This document shows, in pieces, positions 8,555-16,800 of a stretch of 44,596 nucleotides of DNA. A model generated the notes under the pieces. The model was not told the DNA's origin. It did no database searches and worked only from the letters and a program-made list of their open reading frames with translations. Source of the stretch: Bacteroidetes bacterium ADurb.Bin012 (lineage in GTDB: Bacteria; Bacteroidota; Bacteroidia; Bacteroidales; TTA-H9); the NCBI GenBank assembly GCA_002071415.1, contig MWFC01000015.1, forward strand, positions 1 to 44,596, in the 5' to 3' direction. The position numbers and the translations under genes are program-made. Each line of letters opens with the position of its first letter. Within the stretch, counting starts at the first letter, position 1.

Positions 8555-9717
8555 TGACTATAGCCCTATTCTCGGGTTTTCTGATTTTTGAATCCTGCCA
8601 TCCAAGCTCGGCTGAGCAACCATCCCCTTCGGTAATTCAAGGATTTCTCCAAGATGAATTGCAGTCCAAAATCGTGCTTCATGAAATGGATATTATCGAA
8701 ATGCATCCTGTCGATTCCGTGATGACAGGGAAAGATGGCAGTTTTGTGTTCTCCTTATTCATTACCGAGCCTGTTTTTTATCAGATGAGTATTGGGAAAA
8801 ACGATCCTCTTGTTCTGATTGTGAATCCTGGTGAGAAAATTCAATTGAAAGGCAAAGCCGACAGTTTGATTTTTGCCGATATACAGGGTTCGGAAGAAAG
8901 CAGGCTTATGCAGGAATACCTTATTCATACACAACGGAATTTACGATTATCGGAATCATTAGCTACATTGCTGGCAGTAAAAAGCCAAGAGAAGGATTTT
9001 CTAACGGTACGTGATTCCATCCTCAAAGTGTTTGATTCAATATATACCGATCAAAAACAATTCGTAAAAAACTTCATTCTGCATCATCCCGGCTCACTGG
9101 CTTCGCTAATCATTATCAATCAAAAATTTGGCCGCCAGGTTGTGGTAGACGAACACTCCAATTTTGATTTATTCATAAAGCTCGATTCAGGTTTATTAGC
9201 TCATTATCCAAAAAGCAAACACACATTGAATTATCATCGGCAGATGGCTGAAAGAGCTCGAGAAAGGGAAATTAAAAAAATGGTTCGAGAAAACATTGAA
9301 CCAGGCCATACGATTCCTTATTTTCGTCTTCCTTCGCTCGACGAAAACCAGTGGATCAGTCCTTCCAAATTCAAGGGGAAAAAATTTATACTGGCTTTCT
9401 GGATTCCTACTCAAAAAAAATCCATTCATCAGCTCGCCCAACTCAGAGAGTTTTTGCTTGCTTCGCAGATCAAAGAAATTCCTGTTGTTGCCATTGCGTT
9501 TGAACTTTACAGGTCAAGATGGGAAAATGTGGTAAAAGCCGGAAACATGGCTCATTGGAGTCATGCTTCCGATTTGAAGGGAGATGCTTCTCCCTTGTTC
9601 GATGTATTTGATTTGATGATAGATTCCTTGCCGGTTTTTTATCTGATCGACGAGCAGCAAACCATTATAGGCAGATATTCCTCGTTCGAAGATTTAAAAA
9701 AGTCGTTGGCTAAATGA
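8521..9717 (+). CDS. Thioredoxin-fold (TlpA/AhpC-like) lipoprotein lacking the CXXC motif
   Basis: A 398-residue exported protein. The N-terminus ends in a lipobox (LIFESC, Cys26), so it should be a lipoprotein. Residues 35-120 look like a beta-rich DUF4369-type domain and 260-398 like a thioredoxin/AhpC-TSA domain (GHTIPYFRLPSLDE, then KFILAFWIP). Where TlpA-type proteins have WCxxC, this one reads FWIPTQKKS (293-301), so no redox-active pair is present and a thiol-disulfide role is doubtful. ATG 8521 gives a positively charged signal n-region and overlaps the upstream gene by 34 bases; an alternative ATG at 8554 forms a TGATG overlap with its stop. The gene is convergent with the next, 10 bases apart. 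Confidence 0.75.
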   Translation: MSRKTFHNELLMTIALFSGFLIFESCHPSSAEQPSPSVIQGFLQDELQSKIVLHEMDIIEMHPVDSVMTGKDGSFVFSLFITEPVFYQMSIGKNDPLVLIVNPGEKIQLKGKADSLIFADIQGSEESRLMQEYLIHTQRNLRLSESLATLLAVKSQEKDFLTVRDSILKVFDSIYTDQKQFVKNFILHHPGSLASLIIINQKFGRQVVVDEHSNFDLFIKLDSGLLAHYPKSKHTLNYHRQMAERAREREIKKMVRENIEPGHTIPYFRLPSLDENQWISPSKFKGKKFILAFWIPTQKKSIHQLAQLREFLLASQIKEIPVVAIAFELYRSRWENVVKAGNMAHWSHASDLKGDASPLFDVFDLMIDSLPVFYLIDEQQTIIGRYSSFEDLKKSLAK

Positions 9718-9727
9718 TTATAATCCA

Positions 9728-10657
9728 TCAGGGGTACCTTTTGATTTCGATATTGGAAACTGCGGCTTTGAGTTCGATAAAGATTTTCTGGGAAGATTCG
9801 TCGAAGTCGGGTGTTTGCCAAAGGCCGCTCTTCAGTTTATGAAATCCCTCGAGTGAACGGCTCGACAGCACAGATTCCGATTCAACCTGGCAACCAGCCT
9901 GGCGGGGAATATAAATCACCGAATGGCTGGCTCCTATCTCGAGGCTCACGTTGGTGGTATCCGAAAGATGACCTAATTTCAATTCCACTAAAGAAGCGCC
10001 ACCTTCAATATTCAATTCCCTCACACGGAAGCTACTTAAATCCATATTCATGTCGGCAGCTCCAGCCTTGATTTCGAATTTCCATAAAGGATTAGGATTC
10101 AATTTTATAACAACATCGTTCTTAATATCTCCCTTTATTTTTACTCCCTCGAGTGAAAGTTTGATATTACGGCCTTCTTCATTATCGTATGAAGTCATCA
10201 CAAAGGGTCCAACATTCCCATAGCTTTCGAAGGATACCATCTTATTGGTGGTGTCTTTAATTGTAAACTTACCGGCAGCCGCATCGAACTTCAGAATAGC
10301 CGTTTTTACGGCAGAATCGTAAGGTTCAACAAATTTCTGGTTAGAAGGAATCCAGTTTCTTTCTTTATAACGACGATGTTCATTATACGACCATCCTTCC
10401 CAATAGAAGCGAGATTCGTCTCGAGGATTGGTTAATAAGAGGGTAATGGCAATGGCTCCGGTGAATATACCTAATATCATCTTTAGCACGGGCTTCGCCG
10501 GCAGTATCGAGATACCCCATAAAATGAGCAATATAGGCCATAAATCGAACACAGCTCGCCATGTAAAATGGATAATCCCAAAATTTCGCAAAGCAAATAT
10601 TACGCCTATGATCAAAAGAATGACTCCCCAAAAAACATTTCTGAATTTTTTTTCCAT
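9728..10657 (-). CDS. LiaF-like membrane protein (DUF5668-type TM region plus beta-roll C-terminus)
   Basis: A 309-residue protein with three hydrophobic segments at about 8-25, 36-53 and 57-77 (FWGVILLIIGVIFALRNF is typical of the LiaI/LiaF TM repeat). About 115-305 is an extracytoplasmic beta-rich domain like LiaF-C/DUF4097, with repeated strands such as FEIKAGAADMNMDLS and LNIEGGASLVELKLG. In Firmicutes, LiaF proteins sense or modulate cell-envelope stress; in Bacteroidetes the role is not established. The gene sits 11 bases downstream of a PspC-domain gene on the same strand, and the two likely form an envelope-stress operon. Confidence 0.75.
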   Translation of the reverse strand: MEKKFRNVFWGVILLIIGVIFALRNFGIIHFTWRAVFDLWPILLILWGISILPAKPVLKMILGIFTGAIAITLLLTNPRDESRFYWEGWSYNEHRRYKERNWIPSNQKFVEPYDSAVKTAILKFDAAAGKFTIKDTTNKMVSFESYGNVGPFVMTSYDNEEGRNIKLSLEGVKIKGDIKNDVVIKLNPNPLWKFEIKAGAADMNMDLSSFRVRELNIEGGASLVELKLGHLSDTTNVSLEIGASHSVIYIPRQAGCQVESESVLSSRSLEGFHKLKSGLWQTPDFDESSQKIFIELKAAVSNIEIKRYP

Positions 10658-10668
10658 TTTTTTGAAAT

Positions 10669-11184
10669 TTAAAGTTCTTGTTCAGGTTTATTCCGATTTT
10701 CGCTCGATGATTGTCCCTTATTGTGTTGATAGTAATTATAAAGCAACACAATGCCAATAATGATAAGGATGAATGGCCAAAGATGGCTAAAATGAATCTT
10801 AGGGATAAATTGACTTATGAGAAATAGTACCCCCAATCCAATCAAAATAAGGCCGATAACCATATTTGTATCGCGTTTTAATTTTTTTTGATTTTGAGGA
10901 AAAGGGTTGATCTGAGTTTCTCCTCCTGAAGAAAATGGAGGAGTTGAATTGGAAGTGAAGTCAGGGGGAACGTTCTGTTCCCAGCGTCGAGGTAAGGGCC
11001 CATAAGGCAATATGATCCATAAAACGATATAAACCCAGAAACCTACACCATACAAGAGAGTGAAAAGGATAAACAGGACGCGAACAATCGCACTGTCCAT
11101 TCCAAAATATTCGGCCAGTCCACCGGCCACCCCTCCAATAATCTTGTCGTAACGACTTCGTGTAAGAGCTTTTGTTCCGTTCAC
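10669..11184 (-). CDS. PspC-domain membrane protein
   Basis: A 171-residue inner-membrane protein. Residues 8-62 form a PspC domain (RSRYDKIIGGVAGGLAEYFGM, then a long hydrophobic segment ending LWIILPYGPLP). A Pro/Ser-rich linker and a second LiaI-type pair of hydrophobic segments (about 108-150) follow. PspC proteins take part in the phage-shock/envelope-stress response. The most credible start is GTG at 11184, since no ATG precedes the conserved RYDKIIGGV block. It forms an operon with the LiaF-like gene downstream. Confidence 0.8.
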   Translation of the reverse strand: MNGTKALTRSRYDKIIGGVAGGLAEYFGMDSAIVRVLFILFTLLYGVGFWVYIVLWIILPYGPLPRRWEQNVPPDFTSNSTPPFSSGGETQINPFPQNQKKLKRDTNMVIGLILIGLGVLFLISQFIPKIHFSHLWPFILIIIGIVLLYNYYQHNKGQSSSENRNKPEQEL

Positions 11185-11253
11185 AATAATGATAATTTAA
11201 GGTTTTCGAAGTAAATAGACGCTTCAATCCTTAACAGGTTACAGCTGAATATT

Positions 11254-11261
11254 TACTTTTG
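11254..11261 (+). promoter_or_regulatory. -7 element upstream of the YjbQ-family gene
   Basis: TACTTTTG, 25 bases before ATG 11287, matching TAnnTTTG. Confidence 0.45.
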
Positions 11262-11286
11262 CCAATGATGATACCTTAATTGATTA

Positions 11287-11709
11287 ATGAATTTAGTCAT
11301 GATCCAGCAGCAAACCATCGTATTGCCCGAATTTCCAAAAGGGATACACTTGATTACCGATTTTATCATGAAACAGCTGGGAACCCTGCCCGATCGTGGT
11401 TTGCTTCATTTGTTTTTACTTCACACTTCAGCAGCCTTGGCTATTAATGAAAACTATGATCCTACGGTAAGACAGGATACTGATTATTTATTCGATCATC
11501 TTGTTCCCGAGCATTTGCCGGCCTATAAGCATACGCTCGAAGGCGCCGATGATATGCCCGCTCATTTCAAAACTATTATCGCTGGAAGTGCTCTCACCAT
11601 TCCTATCACACAAGGAAGACTTCACTTAGGAACATGGCAGGGAATTTATATGTGTGAATTTCGCCGGCACGGTGGCAGCCGTCATTTAGTTTGTACAATT
11701 ATAGAATAG
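11287..11709 (+). CDS. YjbQ/UPF0047 family protein (annotated as secondary thiamine-phosphate synthase)
   Basis: A 140-residue cytosolic protein of the small YjbQ family. The conserved signatures are present in order: LHLFLLHTSAALAINENYDP (41-60), then RQD, EGADDMPAHFK, and LGTWQGIYMCEFR near the C-terminus. The His and Asp/Glu residues of HTSA, ADDMPAH and the final motif are those of the family's putative metal site. Members are annotated as thiamine-phosphate synthases because some complement thiE mutants, but the physiological reaction is unsettled. A second ATG at 11299 could also be the start. It is single-gene, divergent from the PspC operon. Confidence 0.88.
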   Translation: MNLVMIQQQTIVLPEFPKGIHLITDFIMKQLGTLPDRGLLHLFLLHTSAALAINENYDPTVRQDTDYLFDHLVPEHLPAYKHTLEGADDMPAHFKTIIAGSALTIPITQGRLHLGTWQGIYMCEFRRHGGSRHLVCTIIE

Positions 11710-11827
11710 CCTGGTCTCTCTTCATAGGCATGCCTTCTTTTGTCTCAATGATATCAATTTGAGAAAATTTTAATTCTTAATGATTTATCAGTCAAATATT
11801 GGCTTAACCCCCTGTTATTCCATAATC

Positions 11828-12291
11828 TCAACTACAGAACGCCCCTCTATCGAGTTCATTTTCAAAAGAAATATGGAAATAATCGAGTACACTGACATTG
11901 GTGCTCGTAGTTGCTGCGAGTAAACACCCTGAATACATCCCTACCTGTATTTCGAAATTCGATGTAAGATGGAACACTAATTTGAGAGGAAGATCAACAT
12001 AGTGCAAATTAAAAATGGGTTTCTCCCTCAAAGATAGCAATATTGCATAGTCTAACTTTAATCCGTTCAATGAATATAAAGGCTCGGGATGATGCGCTAA
12101 CAAGAGATTGAAAACAATTTTACCGCAAATTCACGCATGAACTCCAAGTTTAAAGCTCTTATCGCCCTTCTGTCCAGAATTTAAGCCGCTCAAATCGATT
12201 CTACCTTTTACTCCAGTTATTGACTTTTGGGCATGAATTGTGGTTGCACCCGAACACATGACATAATGACCAAAATATTGGTTTTCTTCAT
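11828..12291 (-). pseudogene. Relic of an outer-membrane beta-barrel (PorT-like/OMP_b-brl_2) gene
   Basis: On the minus strand an ATG at 12291 begins a signal sequence (MKKTNILVIMSC). After a one-base frameshift the frame continues TTIHAQKSITGVKGRIDLSGLNSGQ, typical of small Bacteroidetes porin-family barrels just after the signal peptide. A stop follows GVHA; then ICGKIVFNLLLAHHPEPLYSLNGLKLDYAILL and DLPLKLVFHLTSNFEIQVGMYSGCLLAAT read on, again barrel-like, to a stop at 11828. At least one frameshift and one internal stop make it a pseudogene. The barrel would need about 200 residues, so the 3' end is also missing. Confidence 0.6.
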
Positions 12292-12379
12292 AATGTTATT
12301 GTTTTCCGTTTCAAACCAAAAAAATTTAGTATTCAATTGTTTCTGACGAATGGGGAGGATAAAAATCAGAATAGGCTTG

Positions 12380-12387
12380 TATTTTTG
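12380..12387 (+). promoter_or_regulatory. -7 element upstream of the methyltransferase gene
   Basis: TATTTTTG, about 70 bases before ATG 12457, matching TAnnTTTG; no -33 element seen. Confidence 0.35.
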
Positions 12388-12456
12388 CCTCGAATAAAAT
12401 GAGTAAGTATCGAAATATTCATCGAAGGAAGTATATAGAATCTTAATTTGTTGATT

Positions 12457-13059
12457 ATGGCAAGTACAGAATGGAACAAGAAATATAATGCCAATGAATA
12501 TGTTTATGGAATTGAACCCATTCCCTATTTTATCGAAGTATTGGAAAGATACAGGCCTGATAATTTATTATTGCCAGGCGAGGGAGAAGGCCGAAATGCC
12601 GTTTACGCCGCTAAGAAAGGAGTAAAGGTTTTTGCTTTCGACCAGAGCAGAACTGCTTATCAGAAAGCCCAGAAATTGGCGAAAGAGCATGGCGTTCAGA
12701 TTGATTACAAAGTTTGTGATATTCTTGAATCGAACTATCCTCGACAATATTTTCAAATGATTGGAATATTTTATTTACACTTGCCGGTTGAAGTAAGGCA
12801 AAAGGCACATCAACATTTATTAAACTTTCTGGCTCCTGGTGGAGTTCTGGTATTAGAAGCCTTCCATAAGCGGAATATTGGGAATGATTTTGGTCCCAAA
12901 ACTGTTGAGATGCTCTATGATGAGATCACATTAAGAGCAGATTTTCAATCGCTTGTAATAGAAGAGTACTTCGAAAATCATTATGTATTTTCGCATGGCT
13001 GCGATGACCATCGAGGCCAAGCAGAGTTAATTCGTTTCTGTGCAATAAAACCTCATTAG
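12457..13059 (+). CDS. Class I SAM-dependent methyltransferase (TehB-like group)
   Basis: A 200-residue cytosolic enzyme. The SAM-binding motif I is LLLPGEGEGRNAVYAAKKG with the acidic residue of motif II in VFAFDQS; LAPGGVLVLEAFHK matches motif post-III. It opens EWNKKYNANEYVYG..P.YF, typical of the TehB/thiopurine-methyltransferase-like group. The substrate is unknown. The frame is open three codons further upstream but from TTG; the ATG at 12457 is preferred. It precedes xth by 12 bases on the same strand, so the two may be cotranscribed. Confidence 0.85.
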   Translation: MASTEWNKKYNANEYVYGIEPIPYFIEVLERYRPDNLLLPGEGEGRNAVYAAKKGVKVFAFDQSRTAYQKAQKLAKEHGVQIDYKVCDILESNYPRQYFQMIGIFYLHLPVEVRQKAHQHLLNFLAPGGVLVLEAFHKRNIGNDFGPKTVEMLYDEITLRADFQSLVIEEYFENHYVFSHGCDDHRGQAELIRFCAIKPH

Positions 13060-13071
13060 AACATAAGGACT

Positions 13072-13836
13072 ATGAAACTGATTTCGTACAATGTAAATGG
13101 ATTACGTTCGGCATTATCGAAAGGGTTGCTCGAATGGCTCGAACAGGAACGTCCCGATATTTTTTCTCTTCAGGAATTGAAGGCTCAACCCGATCAAATC
13201 CCTGATGAAGAATTTCGTCGTCTCGGATACCATACTTACTGGCATTGTGCCGAGAAAAGAGGTTATAGTGGAGTTGGACTTATTTCACTCAGAGAACCCG
13301 ATCGGGTGGTAAAGGGAATGGGTAAAACCGAATATGATCGGGAAGGTCGTTTTCTGAGAGCCGATTTTGGGGAGATCTCCGTCATCAGCGTCTATCATCC
13401 TTCGGGTACAACTGGCGAAGTACGTCAGGATTTCAAAATGCAATGGCTAGAATTTTTCCTTCAATATGTCAATAATCTTCGAAAAGAAAGACCTTATCTG
13501 ATTATTTCGGGAGATTTCAATATATGCCATAAACCCATCGATATTCACGATCCAATCAGGAATGCTCATAGCAGTGGATTCCTACCCGAAGAAAGAGAGT
13601 GGATGGATCGCTTTGTGGCTTCGGGTTTTATCGATACTTTCCGGGTTTTCAACGACCAGCCCCATCAATATTCATGGTGGAGTTTCAGAGCCCGAGCAAG
13701 GGAAAAAAACCTTGGCTGGCGCATCGATTATCATTTCGTTACCGAAAATCTCAGGCCTCGCTTGAAAAATGCATGGATTCTTCCACACGTGAATCATAGC
13801 GACCATTGCCCGGTAGGTCTCGAAATAGAGATTTAA
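13072..13836 (+). CDS. xth: Exodeoxyribonuclease III / AP endonuclease
   Basis: A 254-residue exonuclease III-type enzyme for base-excision repair: it cuts DNA at abasic sites and removes 3' blocking groups. Residues seen include SYNVNGLRSA at the N-terminus, Glu35 in LQELK (metal ligand), SGDFNICH with Asp148 and Asn150, and the C-terminal SDHCP with Asp244 and His245. Length is normal. It is convergent with cysC, whose stop lies one base away. Confidence 0.95.
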   Translation: MKLISYNVNGLRSALSKGLLEWLEQERPDIFSLQELKAQPDQIPDEEFRRLGYHTYWHCAEKRGYSGVGLISLREPDRVVKGMGKTEYDREGRFLRADFGEISVISVYHPSGTTGEVRQDFKMQWLEFFLQYVNNLRKERPYLIISGDFNICHKPIDIHDPIRNAHSSGFLPEEREWMDRFVASGFIDTFRVFNDQPHQYSWWSFRARAREKNLGWRIDYHFVTENLRPRLKNAWILPHVNHSDHCPVGLEIEI

Positions 13837-13837
13837 A

Positions 13838-14467
13838 TCATTTGCCGGTTTTATGATATGTGATTCGTGGCAGGATATATTCCATCAAAACTTCAAGGCA
13901 TCGATAAGGATGCATGATATGTGTAAAGAGATGAATATCGGAATACTGAGGGATTTCAAATGGTGAATTCACTCCAGTAAAATCATTGATCAGCCCCTCT
14001 TTGGCTTTAAGATACAATCCTTTGGTGTCTCTTTGCTGACAAATATCTATTGGGCAATCGACAAAAACTTCGAGAAGGTTTTCTTTCCCAATAATATTTC
14101 TTGCCATAGCGCGAATGGCTTCGGTGGGAGTAATAAAACAATTTATGCTAATGATTCCTGATTCCATGAAGAGTTTGCTGACTTCGGCTGCTCGCCGGAT
14201 ATTTTCGATGCGGTCTTCGACACTGAAACCTAAATCCTTATTCAATCCGCTACGTAAATTATCCCCATCTAACATCTGGGCAATAAATCCTCTTGAAAAA
14301 AGCTCATCTCTCAAAATCCTCCCCAAAGTCGTTTTGCCAGCACCCGAAAGCCCTGTAAACCAAATTACCACGCTTTTTTGCCCTAACAGGCTTTCCATTT
14401 TATTCCTCTCTGAGGAAGAGGATGGGAAAAGATTTTGCTGAGTGTTCGGCATCATGATATTTTCCAT
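13838..14467 (-). CDS. cysC: Adenylyl-sulfate (APS) kinase
   Basis: A 209-residue cytosolic kinase that converts adenosine 5'-phosphosulfate plus ATP to PAPS. The Walker A loop GLSGAGKTT is at about 39-47, followed by the family motif DGDNLRSGLNKDLGFS and RIENIRRAAEV; the FVDCP and GLYLKAKEG segments are also typical. The ATG at 14467 is preferred over an open extension of eight codons; MMPN a few codons later is also possible. No ATP sulfurylase (cysD/cysN) or PAPS reductase gene is in this window, so the partners must be elsewhere. PAPS could feed sulfate assimilation or sulfation. Confidence 0.92.
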   Translation of the reverse strand: MENIMMPNTQQNLFPSSSSERNKMESLLGQKSVVIWFTGLSGAGKTTLGRILRDELFSRGFIAQMLDGDNLRSGLNKDLGFSVEDRIENIRRAAEVSKLFMESGIISINCFITPTEAIRAMARNIIGKENLLEVFVDCPIDICQQRDTKGLYLKAKEGLINDFTGVNSPFEIPQYSDIHLFTHIMHPYRCLEVLMEYILPRITYHKTGK

Positions 14468-14583
14468 CACAAAATTACATAATAATTCCAAAGAGTACTC
14501 AGAGGGATAAAGAATAGATATTTGACAATTATATGAAAAGTTTTTGAATTTCTTTATTCGCAGCCAATTTCATCGTATAAATT

Positions 14584-14614
14584 TTTGTTTGCTGAGTTAG
14601 AGTGTCTATTTTTG
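14584..14614 (+). promoter_or_regulatory. Promoter upstream of the C1 peptidase gene
   Basis: TTTG (14584-14587), a 19-base spacer and TATTTTTG (14607-14614) make the best match to the Bacteroidetes TTTG-N19-TAnnTTTG consensus in the window. It lies about 30 bases before ATG 14646. Confidence 0.6.
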
Positions 14615-14645
14615 CGAAAAATCATTATTGCTAAATTTTACGACC

Positions 14646-15851
14646 ATGAAATTACTGAAAGAAAAATCAATCATCTGGTTATTGAGTATTGCCTTACTCA
14701 TGCCATTTTTCGTTAAAGCTCAGGACACTAAAACCGATAGTTCCTATCAGTTTACTCTCGTAAAACAATTGCCTTATACTCCCGTTAAAAATCAGTTTCG
14801 TTCGGGTACTTGCTGGAGTTTCTCGGCTATTTCATTTATCGAATCGGAACTCTTGCGAAAAGGGAAAGGCGAATACGACCTTTCGGAAATGTTTTGTGTA
14901 AGAGATGCCTATGAAAAAAAAGCCGAAAAATATCTCCGTATGGGAGGAACCACCAATTTTAGCGGAGGCGGTGAATTCCATGATGTAATTCATACTTTAC
15001 GAGACAGGGGATTGATGCCAGAAGAAGCTTACCCCGGCCTCGATTATGGAGAAAAAAATCATGTTCATGGCGAACTCGATGCTGTTGCAAAAGCTTATAT
15101 GGATGCTTTGATAAAAAATCCCAACAAGAAAATATCTACTGCCTGGATGAATGGTTTTAAAGGGATCATGGATGCATACCTTGGTCATGTACCCGAAAAT
15201 TTCGTTTATAAAGACAAACTATATACTTCAAGGAGTTTTGCCGAGTCGCTTGGACTTCATTCAGAGGATTACGTTTGTCTCACTTCATTTACACATCACC
15301 CATTTTACAAGACTTTTATACTTGAAGTGCCTGATAACTGGGCCTGGGGTGAGATTTATAATGTTCCTCTTGACGAGTTGATGGAAATTATCGATTATGC
15401 GCTGGATAAAGGTTATACAGTAGGTTGGGCTTCCGATGTAAGCGAAAAGGGGTTTGCCTATAACAAGGGAGTAGCCGTGATACCCGAAACCGATGTTACA
15501 GAGTTAAGTGGTGCAGAAAAGGCCAGATGGGAAAAATTAACCGAAAAGGAAAGAAATTCTCAGATGTATAATCTCGATCGGGTTGTACCCGAAAAAAAAG
15601 TTACACAGGAAATGCGCCAAAAAGAATTCGATAATCTTCAAACCACCGATGACCATGGGATGCATATAGTAGGTTACGGTAACGATCAGTTCGGTCATAA
15701 ATATTATTATGTAAAGAATTCATGGGGGGGAGACAATAAATTCAATGGATTTTTCTATGCCTCGGTACCTTTTGTGCGTTTAAAGACCATCGATATATTG
15801 GTTCATAAGGAGGCTATTCCTACTGCCATCAAGAAAAAACTGGGCATATAG
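14646..15851 (+). CDS. Secreted C1 family aminopeptidase (bleomycin hydrolase/PepC-like)
   Basis: A 401-residue papain-fold cysteine peptidase with a signal peptide (MKLLKEKSIIWLLSIALLMP, cleavage near VKA-Q), so it should be periplasmic or secreted. The catalytic Cys56 is in FRSGTCWSFSA, the His in DDHGMHIVGYG (His337) and Asn358 in KNSWGG. The overall layout is that of bleomycin hydrolase-type aminopeptidases, which trim peptides for nutrition in Bacteroidetes. An open extension from 14628 adds six codons; the ATG at 14646 fits the signal peptide better. It has its own promoter and is followed by a strong hairpin. Confidence 0.88.
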   Translation: MKLLKEKSIIWLLSIALLMPFFVKAQDTKTDSSYQFTLVKQLPYTPVKNQFRSGTCWSFSAISFIESELLRKGKGEYDLSEMFCVRDAYEKKAEKYLRMGGTTNFSGGGEFHDVIHTLRDRGLMPEEAYPGLDYGEKNHVHGELDAVAKAYMDALIKNPNKKISTAWMNGFKGIMDAYLGHVPENFVYKDKLYTSRSFAESLGLHSEDYVCLTSFTHHPFYKTFILEVPDNWAWGEIYNVPLDELMEIIDYALDKGYTVGWASDVSEKGFAYNKGVAVIPETDVTELSGAEKARWEKLTEKERNSQMYNLDRVVPEKKVTQEMRQKEFDNLQTTDDHGMHIVGYGNDQFGHKYYYVKNSWGGDNKFNGFFYASVPFVRLKTIDILVHKEAIPTAIKKKLGI

Positions 15852-15899
15852 ATAGGAAATACGGAAAGAAGGTAGAATTTTCGAAGTTTTGATGTAGGT

Positions 15900-15929
15900 A
15901 TAGGCGGGCCGCTGTGCGGCCCCGCCTAT
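15900..15929 (+). terminator. Strong GC-rich hairpin after the C1 peptidase gene
   Basis: ATAGGCGGG pairs with CCCGCCTAT and, after a single bulged C, CCGC with GCGG around a TGT loop. It is far more GC-rich than its surroundings and lies 49 bases after the stop. It lacks a U-tract downstream, so it may be an imperfect terminator, an mRNA-stabilising 3' hairpin or an attenuator ahead of the ABC genes. Confidence 0.55.
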
Positions 15930-15975
15930 CTCATATCATCTCAAGTCTTTTATTCTCCGCAAAGTCCAATTTCAA

Positions 15976-15983
15976 TACATTTG
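15976..15983 (+). promoter_or_regulatory. -7 element upstream of the ABC permease gene
   Basis: TACATTTG, 14 bases before ATG 15997; the in-frame ATG at 16006 would leave a slightly longer leader. Confidence 0.35.
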
Positions 15984-15996
15984 TTATGAATTAATC

Positions 15997-16800
15997 ATGC
16001 CAAGAATGCCATATAAATCGAGAAATTTCACGACCTTTTCGCTGGTCATGGCCATACTCGGCGGGCTGGTGCTACTTTTCATTCTGGCTCCTTTGCTGGG
16101 AATGTTTTTGCGCAGTTCGCCCAATCAGATAGTGAATACCATAAAAGAGCCGGAGGTAAGTTCCAGTTTGGCCGTAAGCCTGTTCACTGCGTTTGTGGCT
16201 ACTTTCATAGGAGCTATCGGCGCAATTCCTCTCGCCTATCTACTCGCTCGCAAGCAATTCAGAGGCAAATTAGTAGTTCTGGGTTTAATTGATTTACCCG
16301 TGGTTATTCCTCATACTGCCGCTGGCATTGCTATTTTAGGCGTCATTTCGCGTAATTCTCTTATTGGCTCTGCCGCTGCCAGAGCAGGATTCGATCTAAT
16401 TGGCACTCCCATTTCTATTTCCTGTGCTATGGCCTTCGTAAGCCTTCCTTTTCTGATCAATGCGGCACGTTCAGGCTTCGAAGCCGTTCCAATTCGTCTC
16501 GAGAAAGCAGCTTCGAACTTGGGCGCATCGTCTGTGAGAACATTTTTTACCGTTTCATTGCCTTTAGCCTGGCGTAGTATACTATCCGGTTTGGTGATGA
16601 TGTTTGCCAGAGGAATGAGCGAATTCGGAGCTGTAATCATCGTGGCTTATCACCCTATGACCGCTCCTGTCTTAATCTTTGAAAGGTTCAACAATTATGG
16701 ACTCAATTATGCCAATCCCTTAGCCGCCATTTTGATTCTTGTAAGCCTTGTTTTCTTCATCCTTTTGAGATTGCTCGCTAAACCCGCAAAAAATGCTTGA
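15997..16800 (+). CDS. ABC transporter permease, ModB/WtpB/CysT-like (molybdate, tungstate or sulfate class)
   Basis: A 267-residue inner-membrane protein with about six transmembrane helices (first at 19-43). It has the permease signature that contacts the ATPase: EKAASNLGASSVRTFFTVSLPLAW (EAA loop, about 168-191), then RGMSEFGAVIIVAYHP, typical of the molybdate/tungstate/sulfate permeases. Its 3' end overlaps the ATPase gene by 8 bases, so the two are translated together. The usual third gene, a periplasmic binding protein, is not adjacent on either side. Molybdate or tungstate is the best guess for the substrate; sulfate cannot be excluded. Confidence 0.82.
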   Translation: MPRMPYKSRNFTTFSLVMAILGGLVLLFILAPLLGMFLRSSPNQIVNTIKEPEVSSSLAVSLFTAFVATFIGAIGAIPLAYLLARKQFRGKLVVLGLIDLPVVIPHTAAGIAILGVISRNSLIGSAAARAGFDLIGTPISISCAMAFVSLPFLINAARSGFEAVPIRLEKAASNLGASSVRTFFTVSLPLAWRSILSGLVMMFARGMSEFGAVIIVAYHPMTAPVLIFERFNNYGLNYANPLAAILILVSLVFFILLRLLAKPAKNA

